From Mitsuaria chitosanitabida ATCC BAA-476 = NBRC 102408 (lineage in GTDB: Bacteria; Pseudomonadota; Gammaproteobacteria; Burkholderiales; Burkholderiaceae_C): a stretch of DNA of 64,000 nt. The position numbers and the translations under genes were made by a program. Each line of letters begins with the position of its first letter. Positions within the stretch are counted from its first letter, which is position 1. The stretch is from positions 202,067 to 266,066 of the forward strand of contig NZ_BCYP01000033.1 of the NCBI RefSeq assembly GCF_001598255.1, read 5' to 3'. Below the pieces are notes generated by a model. That model did not search any database and was not told where the DNA came from. It saw only the letters and a list, made by a program, of their open reading frames with translations. Below are positions 31,176 through 41,044 of this stretch, piece after piece.

Positions 31176-32557
31176 TGGGCGCGCTGCCGGGGCACGCGGG
31201 CTGGCGCCGATCGCTGCGGCTGCGGTTGGCGCTCTTCCTGGTGGCCGCGGCGGCGCTGGGGCTGCTCATCCATGCCTGGCTGACGGTGTGGCCCATCCCG
31301 GCGCTGCTGCAGTCCCTGGGGCTGGCCGCGCCGGAGCACTGGAGCCTGGCCGCGCTGGCGCTGACCTTCGCGCTGCTGCTGCCGATCGCCTGGGCGCTGG
31401 CGAGCGCCCTGCTCGCCCCGCTGATGCGGCTGCTGCGCGCGCTGGAGAGCACGGTCCTGAGCTATCGCGACGGCGAGTTCGGCAGCGCCATCGTCGGCGA
31501 GGCCCCGGGCGGGTTGTCGGAGCTGTCCACCCTGATGCGGCTGCACAGCGAGCTGGGCCTGGCCCTGCGCGAGCAGCGCCGTCACCTGGCCCAGCGCGAG
31601 CTGCTGCTCGACACCGTGGTGCAGAACACCCCCGTGGCGCTGGTGCTGACCGACGCGCAGGAGCGCATCGCCTACGCCAACATCGCCGCGCGGCAGCTGA
31701 TGGACCAGGGCCGCAGCCTGGCCGGCAGATCGCTCGACGAGGTGCTGCGCGACGCGCCGGACGACCTGCGCCAGGCCTTCGCCGGCGCGCAGGACGGGCT
31801 GTTCAGCGTGATGCTGGACGGGCAGGAGGAGCGCTACCACCTGTCGATGCGGGACTTCCGCCTGCAGGGGCAGCCGCACCGGCTGCGGCTGCTGCGGCGC
31901 ATGACGCGCGAGCTGTCACGGCAGGAGGTCGCCAGTTGGAAGCGCGTGATCCGCGTGATCAGCCATGAGCTCAACAACTCGCTGGCGCCGATCTCGTCGC
32001 TGGCGCACAGCGGCGCGGAGCTGGCGCGGCGCGGCCAGCACGAGCGCGTGCCCGGCGTGTTCGCCAGCATCGGCGACCGCGCGCGGCATCTGCATGAGTT
32101 CCTGTCGGGGTATGCGCGCTTCGCCAAGCTGCCGGCCCCGGTGCCGGCGCGCGTCGACTGGCGGCCCTTCGTCGAGACGCTGGGCGCGCACCAGCGCTTC
32201 CGGCTGGTGGGCGAGCTGCCGGCCTCGCCCGGGCAGTTCGACGCGGCGCAGATGGAGCAGGCGCTGATCAACCTGCTGAAGAACGCGCACGAGTCCGGCG
32301 GGGCCGAGGAGGACGTGACGCTGACGGTCAGCGCGCCGCGCGAGGACTGGCGGATCGAGGTCGCCGACCGGGGGCCGGGGATGACCGAGACGCAGCTGTC
32401 GCAGGCGCTGCTGCCGTTCTACTCGACCAAGCGCAGCGGCACCGGCCTGGGCCTGGCGCTGGCGCGCGAGATCGTCGAGAAGCATGGGGGCCGCATCGCG
32501 ATGGGCAATCGCGAGGGGGGCGGCCTGTGGGTCGCCATCAGCTGGCCGCGGGGCTGA
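31175..32557 (+). CDS. Sensor histidine kinase of the efflux operon
   Basis: Kinase of 460 residues: two TMs (about 16-36 and 54-76), a PAS-like domain (VVQNTPVALVLTDAQERIAYAN), the H box VISHELNNSLAPI, and the ATPase boxes LINLLKNAHESG (N), VADRGPGM (G1) and KRSGTGLGLALAREI (G2). NtrY/AtoS-like kinases have this layout. Its ATG overlaps the regulator stop by one base, so the pair is coupled. The periplasmic loop between the TMs is only about 17 residues, so the signal may be sensed in the membrane. Confidence 0.94.
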   Translation: MGALPGHAGWRRSLRLRLALFLVAAAALGLLIHAWLTVWPIPALLQSLGLAAPEHWSLAALALTFALLLPIAWALASALLAPLMRLLRALESTVLSYRDGEFGSAIVGEAPGGLSELSTLMRLHSELGLALREQRRHLAQRELLLDTVVQNTPVALVLTDAQERIAYANIAARQLMDQGRSLAGRSLDEVLRDAPDDLRQAFAGAQDGLFSVMLDGQEERYHLSMRDFRLQGQPHRLRLLRRMTRELSRQEVASWKRVIRVISHELNNSLAPISSLAHSGAELARRGQHERVPGVFASIGDRARHLHEFLSGYARFAKLPAPVPARVDWRPFVETLGAHQRFRLVGELPASPGQFDAAQMEQALINLLKNAHESGGAEEDVTLTVSAPREDWRIEVADRGPGMTETQLSQALLPFYSTKRSGTGLGLALAREIVEKHGGRIAMGNREGGGLWVAISWPRG

Positions 32558-32572
32558 GCCGCGGCCCGGGCC

Positions 32573-32818
32573 TCACTTGTAGAAGGCCTCGACCTTGCCC
32601 TTGAGCTTGATCATCATCGGCTGGCCCTTGCGGTCCAGCGTGCGGCCGGCCGGCACCTTGATCCAGCCTTCGGAGATGCAGTATTCCTCGACGTCGCGGC
32701 GTTCCTTGCCGTTGAAGAGGATGCCGATGTCGTGCTCGAACACGGCGGCCACGTGATGCGGGCTGCGCGGGTCGACGGACAGGTGGTCGGGGAGTTCGGG
32801 GCGGGTGGAGTCGCTCAT
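32573..32818 (-). CDS. DUF3297 family protein
   Basis: Small protein of 81 residues with the conserved LPDHLSVDPRSPHH, IGILFNGKERRDVEEYC and KGQPMMIKLKGKVEAFYK blocks that define DUF3297. Function unknown. The start at ATG 32818 is the only one that gives the family N-terminus. It is convergent with the kinase gene (15 bp between stops) and divergent from the DinB-like gene. Confidence 0.92.
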   Translation of the reverse strand: MSDSTRPELPDHLSVDPRSPHHVAAVFEHDIGILFNGKERRDVEEYCISEGWIKVPAGRTLDRKGQPMMIKLKGKVEAFYK

Positions 32819-32879
32819 GGACGGGTCACGCTGGGGTAATTCGGAAAACGCGCATTGTCCCGCACTCGCGCGGCCTAAC

Positions 32880-33500
32880 ATGCGCCGCATGAACGCCATC
32901 GCTGATTCAACGGCCGCCGCCGATGCCGCCGCCGATTCCTTCGCCCGCGTGCTGGCCGAGCTGAGCGCCGATCCGCTCACCGCGCCCTCGGGTTCCGCCG
33001 TCGATCCCGTGACGCTGGAGGCGCTGGCCGCCTTCCCGCGCCTGCTGGCGGCGCATTTCGCGCTGTTCCCGGTCGACGCCCGTCACTGGGCACCGGCCTC
33101 CTGGGACGGCGTGCCCAGCGAGCCGCTGACCGCCATCGAGCAGCTGTGCCACGTGCGGGACATCGAGATCGACGGCTATCAGCGGCGCATCCGGCGCACG
33201 CTGACCGAGGAGGATCCGCTGCTGGTGTCGCTGGACACGGACCAGCTGGCGCGCGACCGCCGCTACGGCGAGGACGATCCCGCGCGCGCGCTGGCCGCCT
33301 TCGCGGCCGCGCGGCGCGAGACGCTGGCGATGCTCGCGACGGTCACGCCGGCGCAGCTCCAGCGCCGGGCGCGCTTCGAGGGCTACGGCCCGCTGACCTT
33401 CAAGGCGCTGGTGCACTACCTGTGCAGCCACGACCAGCAGCACCTCGCGGGGCTGCAGTGGGTGCTGGGGCGGCACGACGCCGCCGCGATCCCGCGCTGA
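32880..33500 (+). CDS. DinB-like protein
   Basis: Protein of 206 residues (203 if the second ATG at 32889 is used). The DinB/YfiT helical-bundle pattern is present: IEQLCHVRDIEIDGYQRRI near residue 85 and the metal-site FKALVHYLCSHDQQHLAGLQW near the C-terminus, with His residues at the expected places. DinB proteins are putative metal-dependent thiol transferases; no specific substrate is suggested. The N-terminal 30 residues are Ala-rich. Confidence 0.85.
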   Translation: MRRMNAIADSTAAADAAADSFARVLAELSADPLTAPSGSAVDPVTLEALAAFPRLLAAHFALFPVDARHWAPASWDGVPSEPLTAIEQLCHVRDIEIDGYQRRIRRTLTEEDPLLVSLDTDQLARDRRYGEDDPARALAAFAAARRETLAMLATVTPAQLQRRARFEGYGPLTFKALVHYLCSHDQQHLAGLQWVLGRHDAAAIPR

Positions 33501-33539
33501 GGAGGCCTGGACCGGGCCTCGACCGCGGGGACGAGGCGC

Positions 33540-33788
33540 TCACTCGTCGCAGCGCTGGACCACCGGCGTCGCGTACTCGTGGCCGACGACGGCGCGGGCG
33601 AACAGGTAGTTCTCCCGCGCGTGATCGCTGAGCTGATCCAGTGCGACGTGACCGAACTCGTCGCAGGGGAAGGACAGTCCGCGTCCGGGATGGAACAGGG
33701 ACTCGAAGCGCAGCAGGAAGCGGTCGCGGCACAGGCTGACGCGCACCGGTGAGGCGCCCTGGAGCGCGCTGAATTGAGAGGGGCTCAT
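33540..33788 (-). CDS. Small conserved hypothetical protein
   Basis: Protein of 82 residues with GGAG eight bases before the ATG. It is well folded in appearance (VSLCRDRFLLRFESLFHPGRG, FPCDEFGHVALDQLS, NYLFARAVVGHEYATPVV) and contains three cysteines. I recall similar short proteins in other Burkholderiales, but no function. Convergent with the DinB-like gene. Confidence 0.75.
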   Translation of the reverse strand: MSPSQFSALQGASPVRVSLCRDRFLLRFESLFHPGRGLSFPCDEFGHVALDQLSDHARENYLFARAVVGHEYATPVVQRCDE

Positions 33789-33955
33789 GGAGGGACTCCG
33801 CGGGCCCGTGGGGAGGTCGGACCCGATGAATCCACCTTAGACCTCGGTCCCCCCCGCCATGCGTGCATACGTCTCGATTTCGCCCGCTGTTTCGACGGAT
33901 CCCCCTCACCTGCGTCATGGTGCGCGGACGCGAGGGGGCCTGGCTCGGCCGCCCT

Positions 33956-35047
33956 TCAGGCAGGCGCCCGAACCAGGCGAGCCCGCGCTTCCGGCGTCGC
34001 CAGGCACGAGCAGAGCGTTTCGTAACCCGGCGCGGCGGCGTGGGGCGCGACCAGCCGCGGCATCGCGTGGTTGGCGGGGCACAGCAGGATGGTCTCGCCA
34101 GGTCCGACCCGCGACAGGTCCAGGATCGACGACGAGCGCGTCATCGCGACCACGGGCGCCGCGCGGGCGCGGACGCGGCGGCGCAGCCAAGGCATCAGCG
34201 TCTCCTGCGTGGCACGGTCCAGGCCATCCTCGATCATGTCGATCACCAGCGACCGTCGGCCACCGGAGGCCTCGAGGGCGATCAGCAGCAGGCGCAGCGC
34301 CACGCTGTCCGTCGCGCCCTCCTCCACCAGCCAGCCCCGATGCGATTGCACCGCCTGGCGCTCCTCGTCGGCGAGGCCCGACCACGCCCGATCCAAGGCG
34401 TCGCCCTCGAATCGCTCCGGACCCAGCAGCATCGCTTCCGGGAGGCGCTGGGCGAGCCGATGCGCCAGCCGCGTCTTGCCGCTGCCCAAGGGCCCCACCA
34501 GATACATCAGCTGGCCGATGTCCATCAGCTCGAAGCGCTCGCCGGCCCAGGGCCATGGGAGATCGAAGGTCACCGTCGCCGCGGCTGTCTCGGCGCCGAG
34601 CGCCCGCTGCAGCTCGCCGTCGGGCAGGACGTGACCCCGGGCGAGCCTCTCGCGCAAGGCGCGCAGGCGCTCGACCGACGTCCGCAGCCCGTGAAACTCG
34701 GTCCCGAGCTCGGCCTCGCGCCGCGCCAGCGCCGCATCGAGTGCATCGGCATCGCCGGCGATCGCGCGCCCCACCTGCGCCAGGCCCAGGCCGAGCGCGC
34801 GCAAGCCGACGATGTCGCGCGCACGGCGCAGGTCCTCGGGTCCATAGAGTCGATACCCGGCTTGCGATCGCGCCGGGCGCAGCAGGCCATGCGCTTCGTA
34901 CAACCGCAGCGCCTTGACCGAGACGCCCAGGCGTCTGGCCGCTCCAGCAGCTCGCAGGAACCCGTCGGGTTCCTTGGATTCGTCGGGCTCGCGGGGATCG
35001 TTCGGATGGGACATGGTCGGGAGATTCTCAGTGCGCGAAGTCCTCAT
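33956..35047 (-). CDS. MerR-type DNA-binding domain fused to a P-loop ATPase-like domain
   Basis: Protein of 363 residues. Residues about 30-100 are a MerR winged helix (AARRLGVSVKALRLYEAHGLL, GYRLYGPEDLRRARDIVGLRALGL), followed by the dimerisation helix. From about residue 190 there is a second domain with a Walker A motif, VGPLGSGKTRLAHRLAQRLP, and a possible Walker B LVIDMIEDGLD. This fusion is unusual for MerR proteins. The ATG at 35047 forms an ATGA overlap with the stop of the upstream regulator, indicating coupling; ATG 35014 is an alternative start. Confidence 0.85.
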   Translation of the reverse strand: MRTSRTENLPTMSHPNDPREPDESKEPDGFLRAAGAARRLGVSVKALRLYEAHGLLRPARSQAGYRLYGPEDLRRARDIVGLRALGLGLAQVGRAIAGDADALDAALARREAELGTEFHGLRTSVERLRALRERLARGHVLPDGELQRALGAETAAATVTFDLPWPWAGERFELMDIGQLMYLVGPLGSGKTRLAHRLAQRLPEAMLLGPERFEGDALDRAWSGLADEERQAVQSHRGWLVEEGATDSVALRLLLIALEASGGRRSLVIDMIEDGLDRATQETLMPWLRRRVRARAAPVVAMTRSSSILDLSRVGPGETILLCPANHAMPRLVAPHAAAPGYETLCSCLATPEARARLVRAPA

Positions 35048-37875
35048 GTTCCGGCCGGCCCCTGGGGCCGGGTCAAGCCCGGCGTCAGGCCGAACGCGAG
35101 CCGCAGCGCGGCGATCTCGTCCAGGCGGCCGCCCTCCTCCAGAAGCACCGCGCGCCGCGCCGGGTCGAGGTCGGCCAGGGTCGCGTCGATCACCGCCCGG
35201 TCGCGGGCCTCGTTGGGCTGGCGCCGCGCTTGGCCGTGCTCGCGGAACGCTCGGTCCGAGGCGCCGGCCAGGCGGGCCGCGGTCTCGATCGCGCCTTCGC
35301 TCAGATGCAGGCGCCCCAGCGTGTCGAGCGCCGTCCAGACGCAGGTGTCGAAGAGCAGCGGACCCAGCCGCCGCGCGCATTCGTCGGCGACCTCGCGCGC
35401 CCGGGCCGCGTCGCCGCGCTCCAGCAGCGCGCCGATCAGGTTGGTCAGCACCACCGCGTTGAGCGCCGTCGGCGCCGCGCGCGCCATCCGGGCCCGCAGG
35501 GCCTCGCCCTCGCGGATCGCATCGTCGACCCGGCCGTCCACGCGCGCGAGGTCGGCCAGGTTGGCCAGGCCGCGATCAATGCCGGTGTCGTGCCCGTCGC
35601 GCCGGCTCACCGCCACCGCGGCCTCGAAGGCGCGGCGCGCGCCGTCCGGATCGCCACCGCTGGTGCTGAGCGTCGCCTCGGTGGACCAGCCGCGCTCCAG
35701 CACCGCCGCCGGCCAGTCCGCCTCCTCCAGCGCGCGCGCCCGGTCCAGGGCCTCGCGCGCCACGTCGCCGTCGACCCGCCAGTTGAAGGCCAGCTCGACC
35801 AGCGCCAGATACTCGCCGCGTCGGTCGCCGAGCTCGCGGTGCAGCGCCGCCGCCCGCGTCGCGGCGTCGCGCGCCGTCGCCGGATGGTCGACCGCGTGCC
35901 CGCGCGCCATCGCCTCCCAGAAGCGCGCCCGCACCGCCGGCTCCGGATGCTCGTCGACCAGCGCGACCAGCTTCGGCGCGATCGCCCGCGCGCGGTCCTG
36001 GGCCTCGCCCAGCACCCAGGCCGGCCAGGACGACGCGAACAGCGCCACCGCCTCCATCGGCGCGAGGTCCAGCGCCGTCTCCAGCGCGGGCCACAGGGCG
36101 ACGAGCTCCGGCTCGTAGCGGGCCCGCCAGGCGGCCTGCGGCAGGCGCCAGTGCTCGCCGTAGGCCTCGTCGAAGAGCCAGCGCAGGCCGCGGCACCAGC
36201 GCGCCCGCATCGCCTCGGTCTCGCCGGCGGCGTCCATCTGCTCGCGCGCGAAGATCCTCATCGTCTCCAGCAGGCGCAGGCGTCGCGGCGTCACCGGCTC
36301 CACGCTGACCAGCGAGCGATCGTCCAGCGCCAGCACCGTCTCGATCACGCGGGCCGCCGGCAGCAGGTCGTCGGCCAGCACCAGCGCCGCGCCCTCCAGC
36401 GAGAAGCTCGCCGGGAAGACGCCCAGGCGCCGCAGTACCAGCCGCTCGCGCTCCGACAGCAGGTCGCAGGACCAGGCCAGCGCCGCCGCCAGCGCGTTGC
36501 GCCGCGTCGCGCGCTGCGGATCGCCGGGGGCCAGCAGCGTCAGCCGCTGCGGGAGGCGAGCCTCCAGCCCGTCCAGGCCCAGCGCGTGCACCCGCGCGGC
36601 CGCCAGCTGGATCGCGAGCGGATTGCCGTCCAGCCGGCGGCAGATGCGCTCGGCGGCGGCATCGTCCCAATCGCGTGAGCCGGCGCGCCCGGCGACGGCA
36701 TCCTCCCAATCGCGTGAACCGGTGCGCCCGGCGACGGCATCGCCCCGGTCGCCCAGGCTGGTGTGTTCGGCGGCGCCCTCGTCCCGTGGGCTCAGGCCGG
36801 CGCGCTCGGCCAGCAGGCTCATCGCGTCCTCGACCGGCAGCGGCGCGAGCCGCATCAGCCGCTCCCCGTCCACGTGCAGCGGCAGCTGGCTCGTGACCAG
36901 CACCGTCACGCGCGGCGTCGCCCGCACCAGGGCATCGGCGACCGGACCGGTCTCGTCGACGAGGTGCTCGGCGTTGTCCAGCACCAGCAGCAGCGCCGCC
37001 GGCGCCAGGCGCGCGATCAGCGCGTCCAGGGTCGTGCCGTTCCTGGGGGTCGCGGCATCGCCATCGACCTCGCCATTCGCGGCGCTGTGCGTCGCCGGAG
37101 GGGCCGCACCCTTCGCCGGGTCCTCGCCCAGGCTCAGGCCCAGCGTCCGGGCGACTGCCGCGGTCACGTCGCTGCGCGGCGGCAGCGCGGCCAGGTCCAC
37201 CCACCAGACGCCGTCGGGATGCCGGTCCCGCACCGCCGTCGCCATGGCCTGCGCCAGTCGCGTCTTGCCGACGCCGGCCTCGCCGCACAGCGTCACCAGC
37301 GGCGCCTCGGCGTGCAGGCGGGTGAGCTCGGCCAGTTCCTCGACGCGACCGATCAGCGGCGGCAGACGCACCGGCAGGTTGCCCGCGCGCACCCCGCCGG
37401 GCGCGGCCGGGTCGGCGACCTCCGCCACCGGCAGCGCGAAGCGATAGCCGCAGCCCGCGATCGTCACGATGGCCCGCGACCCGAGCGCCTTGCGCAGCGC
37501 GGCGATCTGCACCGCGAGGTTGTTCTCCTCGACCACGACCCCAGGCCAGACACGCCGCATCAGCTCGTCCTTGGACAGCAACCGGCCGCCGTGCGCGACG
37601 AGCGCCACCAGCAGCCGGAACGCGCGCGCCGTCAGCGCGACCGTGGCGCCGTGCCGGAACAGCAGGCGCTCCGCGGGGAGCAGCTTGAACTCGCCGAAGC
37701 GGTACTGGACGTCGGGAAGCGGGTCGCCCTCGCGGAGGGCCGTCGAGGCGCGCGGCGCGTTCCCGGCGTTCCCGGCGTTCCCGGCGCTCCCGCGCGACGC
37801 CTCCACGGGCGCTCCGCCGGCGGAGCCGGGGGCGGACAGACCGCTGGCGCGTGGATCGGGCATGGGCGTGGGCAC
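35044..37875 (-). CDS. Winged-helix / NB-ARC-like ATPase / TPR-type transcriptional regulator
   Basis: Large regulator of 943 residues. After a low-complexity N-terminus (with GNAGNAGNA) comes an OmpR/CadC-type winged helix (about 55-150: FGEFKLLPAERLLFRHG, LLSKDELMRRVWPGVVVEENNLAVQIAALRKALG). An NB-ARC/STAND-like ATPase has Walker A LCGEAGVGKTRLAQA and Walker B LLLVLDNAEHLV. The rest is helical, TPR-like. A duplicated 39-bp stretch inserts AVAGRTGSRDWED-type repeats near residue 385. It is divergent from the DUF4242 gene and coupled to the MerR-ATPase gene, so it may control either. Confidence 0.88.
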   Translation of the reverse strand: MPTPMPDPRASGLSAPGSAGGAPVEASRGSAGNAGNAGNAPRASTALREGDPLPDVQYRFGEFKLLPAERLLFRHGATVALTARAFRLLVALVAHGGRLLSKDELMRRVWPGVVVEENNLAVQIAALRKALGSRAIVTIAGCGYRFALPVAEVADPAAPGGVRAGNLPVRLPPLIGRVEELAELTRLHAEAPLVTLCGEAGVGKTRLAQAMATAVRDRHPDGVWWVDLAALPPRSDVTAAVARTLGLSLGEDPAKGAAPPATHSAANGEVDGDAATPRNGTTLDALIARLAPAALLLVLDNAEHLVDETGPVADALVRATPRVTVLVTSQLPLHVDGERLMRLAPLPVEDAMSLLAERAGLSPRDEGAAEHTSLGDRGDAVAGRTGSRDWEDAVAGRAGSRDWDDAAAERICRRLDGNPLAIQLAAARVHALGLDGLEARLPQRLTLLAPGDPQRATRRNALAAALAWSCDLLSERERLVLRRLGVFPASFSLEGAALVLADDLLPAARVIETVLALDDRSLVSVEPVTPRRLRLLETMRIFAREQMDAAGETEAMRARWCRGLRWLFDEAYGEHWRLPQAAWRARYEPELVALWPALETALDLAPMEAVALFASSWPAWVLGEAQDRARAIAPKLVALVDEHPEPAVRARFWEAMARGHAVDHPATARDAATRAAALHRELGDRRGEYLALVELAFNWRVDGDVAREALDRARALEEADWPAAVLERGWSTEATLSTSGGDPDGARRAFEAAVAVSRRDGHDTGIDRGLANLADLARVDGRVDDAIREGEALRARMARAAPTALNAVVLTNLIGALLERGDAARAREVADECARRLGPLLFDTCVWTALDTLGRLHLSEGAIETAARLAGASDRAFREHGQARRQPNEARDRAVIDATLADLDPARRAVLLEEGGRLDEIAALRLAFGLTPGLTRPQGPAGT
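36665..36742. repeat. 39-bp tandem duplication inside the STAND-type regulator
   Basis: Two adjacent 39-bp units beginning GCATCSTCCCAATCGCGTGA differ at only a few positions, and a degenerate third copy follows. They add 13-residue copies (DAVAGRTGSRDWE-type) to the protein without a frameshift. Boundaries are approximate to within about ten bases. Confidence 0.7.
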
Positions 37876-38006
37876 GCGGCCCGAGCCGATTTCAGGCCGA
37901 TTTCATGCGGATTAAAGGACGGCCGCGGGCGCTGCGGCGAGCATGACGTCAGGCCGGTCCACCACCGCGGACCGGTCCGCGACAACCGATCAACAAGGAG
38001 CCGATC

Positions 38007-38285
38007 ATGCCCAAATACGTCATCGAGCGCGACATCCCCGGTGCCGGCGCGCTCTCCGCCGCCGACCTGCAAGCGGTGTCGCAGAAGTCCTGCGGCGTGC
38101 TGACCGACCTCGGTCCGTCCATCCAGTGGCTGCAGAGCTACGTCACCGACGACAAGCTCTACTGCGTCTACATCGCCCCCAGCGAGGCGCTGATCCGCGA
38201 GCACGCCAGGATCGGCGGCTTCCCGGCGGACCGGATCTCCCGCATCCACCGGGTCATCGACCCGACGACCGCCGAGTCGGCCTGA
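38007..38285 (+). CDS. DUF4242 family protein
   Basis: Small protein of 92 residues: MPKYVIERDIPGAG, SCGVLTDLGPSIQWLQSYVTDDKLYCVYIAP and EHARIGGFPADRI match the DUF4242 (SCO4226-like) alpha/beta fold. Members have been described as possible metal-binding proteins; the role here is unknown. AAGGAG lies ten bases before the ATG. It is transcribed divergently from the large STAND-type regulator, which makes it the likely target. Confidence 0.88.
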   Translation: MPKYVIERDIPGAGALSAADLQAVSQKSCGVLTDLGPSIQWLQSYVTDDKLYCVYIAPSEALIREHARIGGFPADRISRIHRVIDPTTAESA

Positions 38286-38366
38286 CCTGTCCGGGCCCGT
38301 CCCGGCCCGCCCGCGCGCGAACCCGCCGCGGCGCGCCGTCTCCCGACGGCCCGCGCGGCCCGGGCC

Positions 38367-38711
38367 TCAGCCGCCCGCCTTCTTCGGCGCGTAGCCCGCC
38401 TGCGTCAGCCAGGCCATCACCTTCTCCAGATGATCGCCCTGGATCTCGATGGTGCCGTCCTTGACGGTCCCGCCGGTGCCGCAGGCGGCCTTGAGCTTCT
38501 TGCCCGTCTCGGTCAGCTCGGCCAGCGTCAGCGGCAGGCCCAGCACCACCGTCACGCCCTTGCCCTTGCGGCCGGCCGTCTCGCGCCGCACGCGCACCTT
38601 GCCGTCGCCCAGCACCGCCGACGCGGCCTGCGCCGCGCAACGGCAGTCCGCCTGCGCCTGACGGCATTTCGGGCAGGTGCGGCCGCCCTCCGTGGAATAG
38701 ACCAGTGCCAT
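38367..38711 (-). CDS. SUI1/YciH-family translation factor
   Basis: Protein of 114 residues. The N-terminus has a CPKC..CRC cysteine cluster, and the C-terminal SUI1 domain shows RRETAGRKGKGVTVVLGL, GTGGTVKDGTIEIQGDH and VMAWLTQAGY. It is the bacterial homologue of eIF1 (YciH); the exact role is unclear. It follows the S9 peptidase gene by five bases on the same strand. Confidence 0.92.
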   Translation of the reverse strand: MALVYSTEGGRTCPKCRQAQADCRCAAQAASAVLGDGKVRVRRETAGRKGKGVTVVLGLPLTLAELTETGKKLKAACGTGGTVKDGTIEIQGDHLEKVMAWLTQAGYAPKKAGG

Positions 38712-38716
38712 GGCGT

Positions 38717-41044
38717 TCAGGGCCTCAGTTCACGCGCGAAGAACGCGTCGATGGTGCGATACAGGTGCAGCTTGGCGCCACGGCCGGCGATGCCGTGCGC
38801 CTTGCCAGGATAGATCATCAGGTCGAAGGGCTTGGAGACGTTCTGCAGCGCCTCGGTCATGCGCAGCGTGTGCTCGAACAGCACGTTGTCGTCGGCCGTG
38901 CCGTGCACGATCAGCAGCGGCTTCTCCAATTGCGCCGCGCGCGCCACCAGGTTGGCCTGGCGATAGGCCAGCGTCTGGCCGCCCTTGCCGTCCTGCGGCA
39001 GGCCCAGATAGCGCTCGGTGTAGGCGGTGTCGTAGAGCGTCCAGTCCGTGGGCGGCGCGACGGCGACCGCGGCGGCCAGCGGCGTGTCCGCGTCCAGCAT
39101 CGCGCGCTCGGCCAGGAAGCCGCCGTAGGACCAGCCGAAGAAGCCGATGCGCTTGGGATCCACGCCCGCGACCTGCTTGGGCAGCTGACGCACCGCGGCG
39201 AAGAGATCGCCCACGTCCACGACGCCGAAGGCCTCGTGGTGCGCGCGCGTGAAGGCGCGATCGCGGTTCTGCATGCCGCGCGTGTCCAGCGTGAACACGC
39301 CATAGCCGCGACGCTGCCAGTAGGCGATCAGCGCGGTGTCGCGGTTCCAGTTCCAGTTGGTCGTCGACGTGCCCGGGCCGCCGTAGGCCATGGTGATCAC
39401 GGGGTGCGGACCGGCCTTGCCGTCCAGCGGCGCGAAGTACAGCGCGTTCAGCGGCGTGCGGCCGTCGGCGGCGGTGATGTCCACCACCTGCGGGGTCGGC
39501 AGGATGCGCGCGAGCAGCGCGTCCGGCGCGTCACCCGGCAGCGCCACGGGCTGAGCCCCCGCCTTCACCGACTGCAGCGACAGCGCCGGTGGCTCGCCCC
39601 AGGCGCCGCGCGTGACCAGCAGCTGGCCGCAGTCGCCGTCGCCGCGGGCGTCGCGCCATTGGCGCGCCTGGGCGCCGTCGAGCGCGCGGCTGTTGCCGGC
39701 CAGGTCGATGGCGAAGAGCTCGCGCGAGCGGCCGCGATCGCGGGCCGCCGCGTAGACCACGGTCTTGCCGTCGGTGCAGATGCGATGGGCGACCGGCTCC
39801 GGCTCGTTCGTCAGCGGGCGGCGCGCGCCGGTGCGGCGGTCCAGCAGCAGCAGCTGGCGGCGGCCCGAGGCCTCGCTCGACCACAGCAGCGCCGGCTGCC
39901 CGGACAGTTGCAGGCCGTCGATCTCCATCAGGTCGTCATGCACCTCGACCCAGGCGGCATCGCGCTCCTCGGTCACCGTGCGGCCCAGGCCGTTGGCGTA
40001 CTCGGTCAGGGTCAGCTGGCGCTGGTCGCGCGTCAAGGTCTGCAGCCAGGGCGTGCCGTCGCCGAACCAGCCGGCGCGCGCGACGTATTCGGCATCGGCG
40101 GCCAGCGGCAGCGGCGTCGCGCGGCCGTCGTCGACCTGCAGCGTCCAGGCGCTCACGCGGGCGTTCTTCTCGCCGGCCCCCGGATAGCGCTGCTGCGTCA
40201 TCGTCGTGCGGTCCGAGAAGATCTGCGCGCGCGTCTTGACCGGGACCTCGCTCTCGTCGACGCGCAGCGCCAGCAGCTGCCGGCCGTCCGGCGACCACCA
40301 GTAGCCGCGCTGACGGCTGAGTTCCTCGGCGGCGATGAACTCGGCCAGGCCCCAGCTCACGGTGTCGCTCGCGCCCTTGGTCAGCACGCGCGGCGAGCCC
40401 GAGGCGTCGAGCGGCTGCACCCACAGCTCGCCGCCCTTGACGTAGGCGATGCGGCTGCCGTCGGGCGAGCAGCTCGGGTCCTGCTCGGGCACCTGCTCGT
40501 CGTTCGTGAGGCGCTGGGCCTTGGGGCCCTGCTCGGTCAGACGGACCAGGTAGAGATCGCCCGACAGCGGGAACAGCAGCGTCTTGCCGGAGGGACCGCA
40601 CCACTGATAGCTGGTGATGCCGCCCTGCGAGATGCGCTTGCGCTCCAGCGCCATGCGCTCGGCCTCGGTCAGCTGCTGGCTGCGGCCGCCCAGCACGTCG
40701 GGCGCCGACACCAGCTTGCGTGGCGCGCCGCCGGCCGCGGGCTGGGCCCACAGCTCGAGCTGATCGCTGTCGGAGGCCGACGGACGGAGGTAGCTGACCC
40801 AGGCGCCATCGGGCGAGATCTCCGCCTGGCGGGTCAAGCGGCCTTGCAGCGGTGGATCGGCGAAGACGCGCTCCAGCGACAGCGGCGTCACGTCGCCGGC
40901 GCCCGCGCCATGGGCAGCGGCGGTCGTGGCGACCAGCGGCGTCGGCTTGGGCGACTTCATGGCCACGGTCGCGGCCATCGGGAACAGCGGGGCCAGCGCG
41001 GCGGCGAGGGTCACCAGGCGCGGGGTCAATCGGTAAGCGGTCAT
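38717..41044 (-). CDS. S9 family peptidase, dipeptidyl peptidase IV type
   Basis: Serine peptidase of 775 residues. It has an N-terminal signal peptide ([19 protein letters not shown]) and a DPP-IV beta-propeller (about 60-520). A C-terminal alpha/beta-hydrolase follows, with catalytic Ser in GWSYGG, Asp in [11 protein letters not shown] and His in YPGKAHGI. The [17 protein letters not shown] block carries the glutamate pair that binds the substrate N-terminus in DPP-IV enzymes. Periplasmic release of Xaa-Pro dipeptides is the likely role. Its start overlaps the dusC stop by four bases. Confidence 0.93.
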   Translation of the reverse strand: MTAYRLTPRLVTLAAALAPLFPMAATVAMKSPKPTPLVATTAAAHGAGAGDVTPLSLERVFADPPLQGRLTRQAEISPDGAWVSYLRPSASDSDQLELWAQPAAGGAPRKLVSAPDVLGGRSQQLTEAERMALERKRISQGGITSYQWCGPSGKTLLFPLSGDLYLVRLTEQGPKAQRLTNDEQVPEQDPSCSPDGSRIAYVKGGELWVQPLDASGSPRVLTKGASDTVSWGLAEFIAAEELSRQRGYWWSPDGRQLLALRVDESEVPVKTRAQIFSDRTTMTQQRYPGAGEKNARVSAWTLQVDDGRATPLPLAADAEYVARAGWFGDGTPWLQTLTRDQRQLTLTEYANGLGRTVTEERDAAWVEVHDDLMEIDGLQLSGQPALLWSSEASGRRQLLLLDRRTGARRPLTNEPEPVAHRICTDGKTVVYAAARDRGRSRELFAIDLAGNSRALDGAQARQWRDARGDGDCGQLLVTRGAWGEPPALSLQSVKAGAQPVALPGDAPDALLARILPTPQVVDITAADGRTPLNALYFAPLDGKAGPHPVITMAYGGPGTSTTNWNWNRDTALIAYWQRRGYGVFTLDTRGMQNRDRAFTRAHHEAFGVVDVGDLFAAVRQLPKQVAGVDPKRIGFFGWSYGGFLAERAMLDADTPLAAAVAVAPPTDWTLYDTAYTERYLGLPQDGKGGQTLAYRQANLVARAAQLEKPLLIVHGTADDNVLFEHTLRMTEALQNVSKPFDLMIYPGKAHGIAGRGAKLHLYRTIDAFFARELRP

